Shown here piece after piece: positions 1 through 5,676 of a DNA stretch of 17,847 bases. Position numbers and translations under genes: made by a program. The notes below the pieces were generated by a model that was not told the DNA's origin, ran no database searches, and was given only the letters and a program-made list of their open reading frames with translations. Each line of letters starts with the position of its first letter. Positions within the stretch are counted from its first letter, which is position 1. The stretch is from NCBI GenBank assembly GCA_023255835.1, contig JAGDVW010000008.1:10327-28173 (forward strand), written 5' to 3'. This DNA comes from Candidatus Acetothermia bacterium. GTDB taxonomy: Bacteria; Bipolaricaulota; Bipolaricaulia; Bipolaricaulales; Bipolaricaulaceae.

Positions 1-1
1 G

Positions 2-406
2 GAGATCTTCGTCCAAACTAGGGCCACCGAGGAAGTCCAGGACATCACCGCCGCGGTGGATGCGGCCATCCGGGAGCTCGGCCTCGCCGATGGCCTGGTC
101 CTCCTTTTTTGTCCGCACACCACCGCCGCCCTCACCGTGAACGAGAACGCTGATCCCGACGTGCGCGAGGATTTTCGGCGCGCTTTTGCCCAGATGATCC
201 CCAAGATCTCCTTTTCCCACACTGAGGGCAATTCCCCGGCCCATGTGCGAGCCGCCCTTTTGGGGCCTTCCCTCCTGCTCCCGGTGGAAGGGGGAAGACT
301 AGCCCTGGGGACCTGGCAGGGCGTTTATTTTTGTGAGTTCGACGGGCCGCGGCGCCGCCGGGTTTGGGTCTACGCCCTGGTTGAGGCAGATGCGACCAAA
401 AGCTAG
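2..406 (+). CDS. YjbQ/UPF0047 family protein, 5' end missing
   Basis: The reading frame is already open at base 2, so the start lies outside the window; 134 residues and the TAG stop are visible. The protein matches the YjbQ (UPF0047) family through the segment PHTTAALTVNENADPDV, the later HTEGNSPAH, and the C-terminal LGTWQGVYFCEFDGPRRRR, which together form the family's conserved trimeric core with its conserved histidines. Family members are small (about 130-140 residues), so probably only a few N-terminal residues are lost. Some members are reported to have secondary thiamine-phosphate synthase activity, but the physiological role is uncertain. An internal GTG at 56 is in frame but falls inside conserved sequence and is unlikely to be the start. 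The 3' end doubles as a promoter for the downstream tRNA genes. Confidence 0.9.
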   Translation, partial: EIFVQTRATEEVQDITAAVDAAIRELGLADGLVLLFCPHTTAALTVNENADPDVREDFRRAFAQMIPKISFSHTEGNSPAHVRAALLGPSLLLPVEGGRLALGTWQGVYFCEFDGPRRRRVWVYALVEADATKS

Positions 407-409
407 AAT
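381..409 (+). promoter_or_regulatory. Sigma70-type promoter of the tRNA-tuf operon, inside the end of yjbQ
   Basis: A -35 box TTGAGG (381-386) and a -10 box TAGAAT (404-409, five of six consensus bases) are separated by exactly 17 bases. The first three bases of the -10 box are the TAG stop codon of the YjbQ-family gene. The box ends 10 bases before the mature 5' end of tRNA-Thr(UGU), so initiation would leave a tRNA leader of only a few bases. This is the best promoter match in the window and probably drives the tRNA genes and tuf. It is inferred from sequence only. Confidence 0.65.
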
Positions 410-419
410 GAACGCGCTG

Positions 420-492
420 GCCAGTGTAGCTCAAGGGGTAGAGCATCCGCCTTGTAAGCGGAAGGTTGCCCGTTCGAGTCGGGCCACTGGCT
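420..492 (+). tRNA. tRNA-Thr (anticodon UGU)
   Basis: The gene folds as a full cloverleaf. The 7-bp acceptor GCCAGTG (420-426) pairs with CACTGGC (485-491), followed by discriminator T at 492. The anticodon loop CTTGTAA (451-457) carries TGT at 453-455 on a stem TCCGC/GCGGA. The T loop is TTCGAGT on a GCCCG/CGGGC stem. The anticodon reads ACA and ACG threonine codons. The 3' CCA is not encoded. It corresponds in position to thrU at the head of the E. coli tufB operon. Confidence 0.97.
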
Positions 493-500
493 CATGTCAC

Positions 501-576
501 CCCAAAGGACCGCAGGGTCCTTTGGGACCCCAAGCCAAAAACCTTGGGGTCCCCAGCTGGCGAAAGCCAGCTGGGG
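501..576 (+). other. Three contiguous perfect hairpins in the tRNA-Thr/tRNA-Tyr spacer
   Basis: Hairpin 1 has the 11-bp stem CCCAAAGGACC (501-511) with 516-526 and loop GCAG. Hairpin 2 has the 8-bp stem ACCCCAAG (527-534) with 543-550 and an 8-base loop. Hairpin 3 has the 11-bp stem CCCCAGCTGGC (551-561) with 566-576 and the GNRA tetraloop GAAA. There are no unpaired bases between them. Hairpin 2 can also extend to 11 bp (524-534 with 543-553) by taking three bases from each neighbour, so the three compete. No T-run follows any of them, which argues against intrinsic terminators. The role is unknown; a precursor-tRNA processing or stability element is possible. Confidence 0.85.
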
Positions 577-581
577 TGTAG

Positions 582-668
582 GGAGGGGTAGCGAAGCGGC
601 CAAACGCACCAGGCTGTAAACCTGGCGGCCTTGGGCCTTCGGGGGTTCGAATCCCTCCCCCTCCACCA
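582..668 (+). tRNA. tRNA-Tyr (anticodon GUA), CCA encoded
   Basis: This is a class II tRNA with a long variable arm. The acceptor GGAGGGG (582-588) pairs with CCCCTCC (658-664), followed by discriminator A (665) and an encoded CCA (666-668). The anticodon loop CTGTAAA (614-620) shows GTA at 616-618 on a CCAGG/CCTGG stem. The variable arm falls at about 626-640, and the T loop is TTCGAAT. It occupies the position of tyrU in the E. coli tufB operon. It starts five bases after the triple hairpin. Confidence 0.97.
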
Positions 669-669
669 C

Positions 670-699
670 TTGCGTTGGCCCAAACTGGTCGGGTAGACT
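670..699 (+). promoter_or_regulatory. Possible secondary promoter before tRNA-Thr(GGU)
   Basis: TTGCGT (670-675) and TAGACT (694-699) are separated by 18 bases, with the -10-like box ending 10 bases before the mature tRNA 5' end. That distance is the same as for the stronger promoter at 381-409. The match to consensus is modest (three and four of six), so the case rests on geometry and on the recurrence of TAGACT upstream of the MFS gene. It could give tuf its own promoter. Confidence 0.35.
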
Positions 700-709
700 C
701 AGAAGCTGG

Positions 710-782
710 GCCCGTGTAGCTCAGTCGGTAGAGCGTCCCGCTGGTAATGGGAAGGTCGCCGGTTCGATTCCGGCCGCGGGCT
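710..782 (+). tRNA. tRNA-Thr (anticodon GGU)
   Basis: The acceptor GCCCGTG (710-716) pairs with CGCGGGC (775-781, one G-U pair), with discriminator T at 782. The anticodon loop CTGGTAA (741-747) has GGT at 743-745, reading ACC and ACU. The T loop is TTCGATT. No CCA is encoded. It sits directly upstream of tuf, as thrT does in E. coli, and the 31-base gap to the tuf start carries only the tuf ribosome-binding site. Confidence 0.97.
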
Positions 783-813
783 CCCTAAGGTCCTAAATTC
801 AAGGAGGTTGGGA

Positions 814-2031
814 ATGGCCACGAAAGAGCAGTTTGTCCGAACTAAACCGCATATCAACGTGGGGACCATCGGTCACATCGACCATGGTAAGACCACCTTG
901 ACCTCGGCCATCACAAAAGTGCTGGCCTGGAAGGGCTTGGCCCGTTTCCGTTCTTATGAAGAAGTGGCTAAAGCCGACGCCAAGCTCTTCCGCCGCGACG
1001 AGACCAAAATCCTCACCGTGAACGTGGCCCACGTGGAGTACGAGACGGAGAAGCGCCACTATGCCCACATCGACTGCCCTGGCCACCACGACTACATCAA
1101 GAACATGATCATCGGCGCGGCCCAGATGGACGGGGCGATCTTGGTGGTCTCCGCCGTGGACGGGCCCATGCCGCAGACCCGCGAACACGTCCTTTTGGCC
1201 CGCCAGGTGAACGTCCCGGCCATCGTGGTCTTCCTCAACAAGGTGGACCTCGTGGACGATCCGGAGCTTTTGGACCTTGTGGAGATGGAGATCCGGGATC
1301 TCCTCACGAAGTACGAATTCCCCGGGGACGAGGTCCCGGTCATCCGCGGTTCGGCCCTGAAAGCTCTTCAGGCCAATTCCATCGACGATCCGGCGGTGAA
1401 GCCGATCCTCGAGCTCCTCGATGCCCTCGATAACTACATCCCGCTTCCCAAGCGCGAGGAGGATAAACCATTCCTCATGCCCATCGAGGACATCTTCTCC
1501 ATCAAGGGACGGGGCACGGTGGTCACCGGCCGGGTGGAGCGCGGCAGGCTCCGGCCGGGCGATGAGGTGGAGATCGTGGGCCTCACCGATGAGATCAAGC
1601 GCACCGTGGCCACCTCCATCGAGATGTTCAACAAGGTCCTGGACGAGGCCGTGGCCGGGGACAACATCGGGGTGCTCCTCCGCGGCATCGAAAAGGACGA
1701 GGTGGAGCGCGGCCAGGTCCTCGCTGCTCCCGGCTCCATCACCCCCCACACGGAGTTCCTGGCCCAGGTCTACGTCCTCTCCAAGGAGGAGGGCGGCCGC
1801 CACACCCCCTTCTTCACCGGCTACAAACCCCAGTTCTACTTCCGCACCACCGACGTGACCGGCGAGATCGTCCTTCCCGAAGGGGTGGAGATGGTCATGC
1901 CTGGCGACAACGTGGATAACCTGCGCTGCAAGCTCATCAAACACGTGGCGTTGGAGGAGGGCCAGCGGTTCGCCATCCGCGAGGGCGGGAAGACCGTGGG
2001 CGCCGGAGTGGTCACGAAGATCCTCAAGTAA
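814..2031 (+). CDS. tuf: Translation elongation factor Tu
   Basis: EF-Tu is the GTPase that delivers aminoacyl-tRNA to the ribosomal A site. The product is 405 residues, a normal length. The ATG at 814 is chosen because AAGGAGG (801-807) lies six bases upstream and the protein then begins [13 protein letters not shown] as in the family. The P-loop GHIDHGKT is at residues 20-27, DCPGH at 87-91 (His91 matches catalytic His84 of E. coli) and NKVD at 142-145. Domains II and III are canonical, including [19 protein letters not shown] and GGRHTPFF. Switch I (about residues 50-70) is atypical: the near-universal RGITI is replaced by KILTV inside a loop about four residues longer. The magnesium-binding Thr is kept (Thr68). 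His92 replaces the usual Ala after the catalytic His. It lies between tRNA-Thr and rpmG. Confidence 0.97.
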   Translation: MATKEQFVRTKPHINVGTIGHIDHGKTTLTSAITKVLAWKGLARFRSYEEVAKADAKLFRRDETKILTVNVAHVEYETEKRHYAHIDCPGHHDYIKNMIIGAAQMDGAILVVSAVDGPMPQTREHVLLARQVNVPAIVVFLNKVDLVDDPELLDLVEMEIRDLLTKYEFPGDEVPVIRGSALKALQANSIDDPAVKPILELLDALDNYIPLPKREEDKPFLMPIEDIFSIKGRGTVVTGRVERGRLRPGDEVEIVGLTDEIKRTVATSIEMFNKVLDEAVAGDNIGVLLRGIEKDEVERGQVLAAPGSITPHTEFLAQVYVLSKEEGGRHTPFFTGYKPQFYFRTTDVTGEIVLPEGVEMVMPGDNVDNLRCKLIKHVALEEGQRFAIREGGKTVGAGVVTKILK

Positions 2032-2033
2032 AC

Positions 2034-2195
2034 ATGGCCAAAAAAGAGAACGTCCTCATCGTGGCTTTGGCCTGTTCCCAGTGCGGGCGGTATAATTACT
2101 ATACCCGCAAAAACCGGCAAAAGACCCGGCAAAAGTTGGCATTCCGCAAGTACTGCAAGTGGTGCCGGAAGCACACGGAGCACAAGGAGGTATGA
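2034..2195 (+). CDS. rpmG: Ribosomal protein L33 (bL33)
   Basis: This 53-residue ORF begins two bases after the tuf stop and reads MAKKENVLIVALACSQCG onward. It has two CxxC pairs (Cys14/Cys17 and Cys41/Cys44), making it the zinc-ribbon form of bL33, a small basic protein of the large subunit near the E site. The basic stretch TRKNRQKTRQK and the C-terminal YCKWCRKHTEH are typical. No clear ribosome-binding site precedes the ATG, so translation is probably coupled to tuf termination. The tuf-rpmG-tRNA-Trp-secE-nusG order is common in bacteria, which supports the call. Confidence 0.93.
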   Translation: MAKKENVLIVALACSQCGRYNYYTRKNRQKTRQKLAFRKYCKWCRKHTEHKEV

Positions 2196-2197
2196 GG

Positions 2198-2215
2198 CCC
2201 GAGGGCTTCCTCGGG
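2198..2215 (+). other. Short perfect hairpin between rpmG and tRNA-Trp
   Basis: CCCGAGG (2198-2204) and CCTCGGG (2209-2215) form a perfect 7-bp GC-rich stem with the 4-base loop GCTT. It starts two bases after the rpmG stop and ends eight bases before tRNA-Trp. No T-run follows. Like the hairpins at 501-576 it lies just upstream of a tRNA, so a processing or 3'-end stability role for the tuf-rpmG message is plausible but unproven. Confidence 0.6.
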
Positions 2216-2223
2216 TTGGGCAC

Positions 2224-2299
2224 AGGCCCGTAGCTCAAGTGGCAGAGCGGCGGACTCCAAATCCGCAGGTTGGGGGTTCGAGTCCTCCCGGGCCTGCCA
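2224..2299 (+). tRNA. tRNA-Trp (anticodon CCA), CCA encoded
   Basis: The acceptor AGGCCCG (2224-2230) pairs with CGGGCCT (2289-2295), with discriminator G (2296) and an encoded 3' CCA (2297-2299). The anticodon loop CTCCAAA (2255-2261) has CCA at 2257-2259 on a GCGGA/TCCGC stem. The T loop is TTCGAGT. The gene sits between rpmG and secE, a location seen in several phyla. The last A of its CCA is also the first base of the secE ribosome-binding site AAGGAGG. Confidence 0.97.
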
Positions 2300-2309
2300 A
2301 GGAGGAAGG

Positions 2310-2504
2310 ATGTCGGTTTGGAAAAGGGTGCAGGAGTATTTCAGGTCCGTGCGGGCCGAGGTGAGCCGGGTGAGCTGGCCCTCGCGCCGGGAAATCGTGA
2401 CCTTCACCGCTCTTGTGATCATCCTCACCTTGGCCTTGGGGATTTACCTCGGCCTGGTGGACGTGGTGCTCCAGCACCTCCTCCGGCTCCTGGTCACCAA
2501 GTGA
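2310..2504 (+). CDS. secE: Preprotein translocase subunit SecE
   Basis: This 64-residue inner-membrane protein clamps and stabilises SecY in the Sec translocon. It has the short one-helix architecture of most bacteria rather than the three-helix E. coli form. An amphipathic N-terminal segment (residues 1-28) contains the conserved RAEVSRVSWPSRRE, and one membrane helix spans about residues 29-60. The ATG at 2310 follows AAGGAGG at 2299-2305. The next gene, nusG, starts seven bases after the stop, which is the classic secE-nusG pair. Confidence 0.95.
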   Translation: MSVWKRVQEYFRSVRAEVSRVSWPSRREIVTFTALVIILTLALGIYLGLVDVVLQHLLRLLVTK

Positions 2505-2511
2505 TCCGGCG

Positions 2512-3612
2512 ATGCAGCGCAAACGTTGGTACGCCATCCAAACCCATACTGGGTCCGAACTGCGCCTGAAGGAGGAATTGGAGGAGCGGGTGCGCCGGCT
2601 CGGCTGGGAAAAGTATTTCGAGCCCATCAGGGTCGGCGACCGCGAGGAGCTCTTCTTCGTCCCAGTGGAAGAAGTGGTCACCTCCCGCTCTGTGCGGGGC
2701 AGGACCACCGATTATCGTGTTCCCTACGAATACGATCTCCTTGTGGCCAACAACACCCGCATCCAGCGGGGCGAGCTCTTGGCCCGCAAGCCCCCGCGGC
2801 ACCTCCCCGAGGCCGCCGAGGTTTTGTCCGTAGAACCTTATTGGCGGATCACCGTGGAAACTCCGAATCACACGGAGAAAGCTTATCTTGTGCCGCAGAG
2901 CAAAATTTTGCGCCGGGATGTGCGGGTGGGAAGCCGGGTGCGGCCCGGCCTCCCCATGACCGTCGACGCCGATGAGCGCTACTCCTTCGACCAGCAGGGC
3001 GAGATCGTGGCCCGGGAGAAGGTGAAGAAGGTGACCGTGCGCTACGAGTCCGGAAAAGAGGAGGAGCTGATCGTGCCCGAGGCCCTTCTCCCCCCGCGGG
3101 TGCGGGTGGGAGCAAAACTCCCTGCGGGAGCGGAAATCGAACAGGAACATAAAATCTACGCCGGGGCCTCCGGGCTCGTGAAGGTGCGGGAGTACAAGGA
3201 TAAGCGCGTGGTCACGATCCAGCGGATCGAGAAGCGCCGGCTCATTCCGGGCTATGTCTTCGCCAAGATGGGATTGGATGAGGAGCAGATGCGGGAGCTC
3301 GTGCGGGGGCTGGAGCGGGCGGCCCGCTTCGTGGGAAGCCGTACCGCTCCCGTGCCCATCGATGGCCCGGAGGCCACGGTCCTCGGCCGCCTCACCGGCG
3401 GGGTAGCTGCGCCCACGCCCGAGGGCAAGCCCAAGGTGGAGGTGGGGTTCGAGGTGGGCGAGGTGGTACAGATCGTGGAGGGTCCGTTCGCTGATTTCAC
3501 CGGCGAGATAAAGGAGATCGACAAGGAGGCCGAGGAGGCCGTGGTGATGGTGCGGATCTTCGGCCGGGAGACCCCGGTCCGCATAAGCCTCAGCGGGATC
3601 GAGAAGATCTAA
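2512..3612 (+). CDS. nusG: Transcription elongation/antitermination factor NusG with large inserted domain
   Basis: NusG binds RNA polymerase across its cleft and couples it to ribosomes or Rho. At 366 residues it is about twice the usual 180. The N-terminal NGN domain starts at residues 1-57 ([13 protein letters not shown]) and resumes at about 239 with [12 protein letters not shown]. The C-terminal KOW domain covers about 311-366 ([15 protein letters not shown], then FGRETPV). Between lie about 180 extra residues that read as three related repeats of roughly 45-55 residues (about 79-130, 137-191, 197-238), each with a V-x(2)-G-x(4)-G-x(2)-like opening followed by beta-rich sequence. Thermotoga and Aquifex NusG carry an insertion at the same place. 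No strong ribosome-binding site is seen, so coupling to secE is likely. Confidence 0.95.
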   Translation: MQRKRWYAIQTHTGSELRLKEELEERVRRLGWEKYFEPIRVGDREELFFVPVEEVVTSRSVRGRTTDYRVPYEYDLLVANNTRIQRGELLARKPPRHLPEAAEVLSVEPYWRITVETPNHTEKAYLVPQSKILRRDVRVGSRVRPGLPMTVDADERYSFDQQGEIVAREKVKKVTVRYESGKEEELIVPEALLPPRVRVGAKLPAGAEIEQEHKIYAGASGLVKVREYKDKRVVTIQRIEKRRLIPGYVFAKMGLDEEQMRELVRGLERAARFVGSRTAPVPIDGPEATVLGRLTGGVAAPTPEGKPKVEVGFEVGEVVQIVEGPFADFTGEIKEIDKEAEEAVVMVRIFGRETPVRISLSGIEKI

Positions 3613-3622
3613 GGAGGAAGGG

Positions 3623-4051
3623 ATGCCCAAACAGGTGGTGGCCAAGATCAAGCTACAAATTCCTGCTGGGCAGGCCAACCCCGCCCCGCCGGTGGGACCG
3701 GCCCTGGGCGCCCACAAGGTCAACATCATGGAGTTCTGCAAGCGCTTCAATGAGGCCACGAAGAACGAGGAGCCCGGGACCCTGATCCCGGTGGAGATCA
3801 CCGTCTACGACGATCGCTCCTTCGATTTCGTCCTCAAACAGCCGCCGGTTTCGGTGCTCCTAAAAAGGGCCGCGGGGATCGAGAAGGGCTCGGCCGAGCC
3901 CAACCGGATCAAGGTGGGCAAGGTCACCATGGAGCAGATCCGCCGCATCGCCGAAAAGAAGATGCCGGACCTCAACACCGATGATCTTGAGGCCGCGATC
4001 CGCATGGTCTTGGGGACGGCCCGCAACATGGGGATCGAGGTGGTGCCATGA
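3623..4051 (+). CDS. rplK: Ribosomal protein L11 (uL11)
   Basis: This 142-residue protein is full length. It binds the GTPase-associated region of 23S rRNA at the stalk base, where elongation factors and RelA act. The N-terminal domain has the proline-rich [11 protein letters not shown] at residues 19-29, the thiostrepton-sensitive hinge side. The C-terminal rRNA-binding domain ends with the conserved segment [13 protein letters not shown]. The start is fixed by AAGGAGG (3611-3617), which overlaps the nusG TAA stop. The gap to nusG is only 10 bases, so there is no room for the L1-binding leader seen upstream of rplK in other bacteria. Its stop overlaps the rplA ATG. Confidence 0.97.
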   Translation: MPKQVVAKIKLQIPAGQANPAPPVGPALGAHKVNIMEFCKRFNEATKNEEPGTLIPVEITVYDDRSFDFVLKQPPVSVLLKRAAGIEKGSAEPNRIKVGKVTMEQIRRIAEKKMPDLNTDDLEAAIRMVLGTARNMGIEVVP

Positions 4052-4755
4052 AGCACAGCAAACGGTACCTTCAGACGGTGGCCCTGGTGGAGAGGGAGCG
4101 GGTCTATCCCGTGCGGGAGGCCATTTCCCTCCTCAAACGCACGGCCACCGCGAAGTTCCCGGAGACGGCGGAGGCCGCGTTCAAATTGGGGATAAACCCA
4201 AGCCAGCATCAGATCCGCGGGACCTGCGTCCTCCCCCACGGCACGGGGAAAACCGTGCGGGTTTTGGTTTTCGCCAAAGGGGAAAAGATCCGGGAGGCCG
4301 AGGCCGCGGGCGCCGATTACGTGGGCGGTGAGGATTTGGCCGAAAAAATCCTGAAGGAAGGGTGGCTGGAGTTCGATCGGGTGGTGGCCACGCCCGACAT
4401 GATGCCCCTGGTGGGGAAACTCGGGAAGATCCTGGGGCCGCGGGGCCTCATGCCCTCCCCGAAAACGGGCACGGTGACCCAGGAGGTGGCCCAGGTGGTG
4501 AGGGAGCTAAAGGCGGGGATGATCGAGTTTCGGGCCGACCGCTACGGCATCGTCCACGCTGTTTTTGGAAAAACCACTTTCACCGAGGACCAGCTCTATG
4601 AGAACCTCTTGGCCCTGACCAAGGCCATCCTGGAGCGCAAACCCGAAGGGGTACGCGGTCGGTACGTGCAGCGGGTTTCCATCTCCGCCACCATGGGGCC
4701 GGGGATCCGTGTGGATGAGCGCGAGCTCCTCGCCGCGGCCGCGCAGATCCGCTGA
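4048..4755 (+). CDS. rplA: Ribosomal protein L1 (uL1)
   Basis: This 235-residue protein forms the mobile L1 stalk that helps tRNA leave the E site, and in many bacteria it represses its own operon by binding mRNA. Diagnostic segments are [24 protein letters not shown], the strongly conserved [20 protein letters not shown], and the C-terminal [13 protein letters not shown]. Length and sequence are normal. The ATG overlaps the rplK stop as ATGA (4048-4051), so translation is coupled. The following gene rplJ starts 10 bases after the stop. Confidence 0.97.
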   Translation: MKHSKRYLQTVALVERERVYPVREAISLLKRTATAKFPETAEAAFKLGINPSQHQIRGTCVLPHGTGKTVRVLVFAKGEKIREAEAAGADYVGGEDLAEKILKEGWLEFDRVVATPDMMPLVGKLGKILGPRGLMPSPKTGTVTQEVAQVVRELKAGMIEFRADRYGIVHAVFGKTTFTEDQLYENLLALTKAILERKPEGVRGRYVQRVSISATMGPGIRVDERELLAAAAQIR

Positions 4756-4765
4756 GGAGGGGAAA

Positions 4766-5296
4766 ATGCCCAAGCCCGAAAAAATCGCAACCGTGGAGGA
4801 ATTGCAGGAGAAGTTTTCCCGGTCCCAAGCGTTGGTGGTCATGGGCTTCCAAGGGATCCCCGCGGCGGAGATGACCGCCTTGCGCCGGGAGGTGCGCAAG
4901 CGCGGCGTGGAAATAAAGGTGGTGAAGAACACCCTCGCTCGGCTGGCCGCGGAGAGGGCAGGGATCGCGGAACTCGGGGAGTTCCTGCGGGGACCGAATT
5001 TGGTCATCATCGGCCGGGACGATCCCACCGTTCCCTTCAAAGTGGCCCTGGAATTCGTCCAGAAATATCCCAACTTCTTCCGGGTCCGGGGCGGGGTGTT
5101 CTCCGGGGAGGTCGTCCCCGCGGAGCAGGTCCAGTGGTACGCCACCCTTCCCTCCCGGGAGGAGCTCCTGGGGAGGCTGGCCGGGGCCATGGTTGGGCCC
5201 GTGCGCGGCCTGGTGTTCGCCCTCTCTGGGATCCTCCGGAAGCTGGTGGTGGCCTTGAGCGAGGTGCAGAAAACAAAAGAGAGGGGTGAACAATGA
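4766..5296 (+). CDS. rplJ: Ribosomal protein L10 (uL10)
   Basis: L10 anchors the L7/L12 dimers to the ribosomal stalk base. The 176-residue protein starts at the ATG at 4766, preceded by GAGGAGGGG that overlaps the rplA stop. The frame stays open further upstream, but that part lies inside rplA and lacks family similarity. The N-terminal rRNA- and L11-binding domain includes [12 protein letters not shown], and the C-terminal helix [16 protein letters not shown] binds L12 dimers. The 10-base gap to rplA leaves no space for the L10 leader hairpin that regulates rplJL elsewhere. The stop overlaps the rplL start. Confidence 0.95.
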   Translation: MPKPEKIATVEELQEKFSRSQALVVMGFQGIPAAEMTALRREVRKRGVEIKVVKNTLARLAAERAGIAELGEFLRGPNLVIIGRDDPTVPFKVALEFVQKYPNFFRVRGGVFSGEVVPAEQVQWYATLPSREELLGRLAGAMVGPVRGLVFALSGILRKLVVALSEVQKTKERGEQ

Positions 5297-5676
5297 CGAA
5301 GGAAGAGATCATCCAGGCGATCGAGGGGATGACGGTTAAGGAGCTGGCGGAGCTGGTGAAGGCTCTGGAGGAGAGGTTTGGGGTTTCCGCTCAGGTGGCC
5401 GCTCCGGTGGCGGTGGCCGTGGCCCCGCAGCCCGGTGCCGCCGCGCCTGCAGCTGCTCCGGAGAAGACCACCTTCGACGTGGTCATCACCAACGCCGGCC
5501 AGCAAAAGATCCAGCTCATCAAGGTGGTGAAGGACATCACCGGAAAAGGCCTCAAGGAATGCAAGGATCTTGTGGATAACGTGCCGGCTGTGGTGAAATC
5601 CGGGGTCTCCAAAGAGGAGGCCGAGGAGATCAAGAAGAAGCTGGAGGCGGCCGGGGCGGAGGTTCAGCTCAAGTGA
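5293..5676 (+). CDS. rplL: Ribosomal protein L7/L12 (bL12)
   Basis: This 127-residue multicopy stalk protein recruits the translational GTPases. It shows the N-terminal dimerisation helices (residues 1-31), an Ala/Pro/Val-rich hinge (about 33-57), and the globular C-terminal domain with KTTFDVVI and the factor-binding helix [19 protein letters not shown]. The ATG overlaps the rplJ stop as ATGA, and a purine-rich GAGAGGGG lies upstream. Its own stop shares one base with the rpoB start (TGATG), unlike E. coli, where a long spacer with an attenuator and an RNase III site separates rplL from rpoB. Confidence 0.97.
   Translation: MTKEEIIQAIEGMTVKELAELVKALEERFGVSAQVAAPVAVAVAPQPGAAAPAAAPEKTTFDVVITNAGQQKIQLIKVVKDITGKGLKECKDLVDNVPAVVKSGVSKEEAEEIKKKLEAAGAEVQLK

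Noticed and set aside
501..576. The triple hairpin read as intrinsic terminators or as a CRISPR-like or transposon-end repeat
   Set aside because: No T-run follows any stem, the three stems differ in sequence, there are no spacers or direct repeats, and no transposase lies nearby.
799..1944. A long open frame antisense to tuf, and similar long antisense frames opposite nusG (2494-3801) and rpoB (5664-6845)
   Set aside because: They lie opposite well-identified genes, have low-complexity His/Gly/Leu/Asp-rich translations with no recognisable motif, and such frames are expected opposite high-GC coding sequence.
2192..2233. A 13-codon mini-ORF starting ATG at 2192 just after AAGGAGG at the rpmG end
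   Set aside because: The spacing from AAGGAGG to ATG is only one base, the ORF runs into tRNA-Trp, and the purines are explained by the rpmG C-terminal codons.
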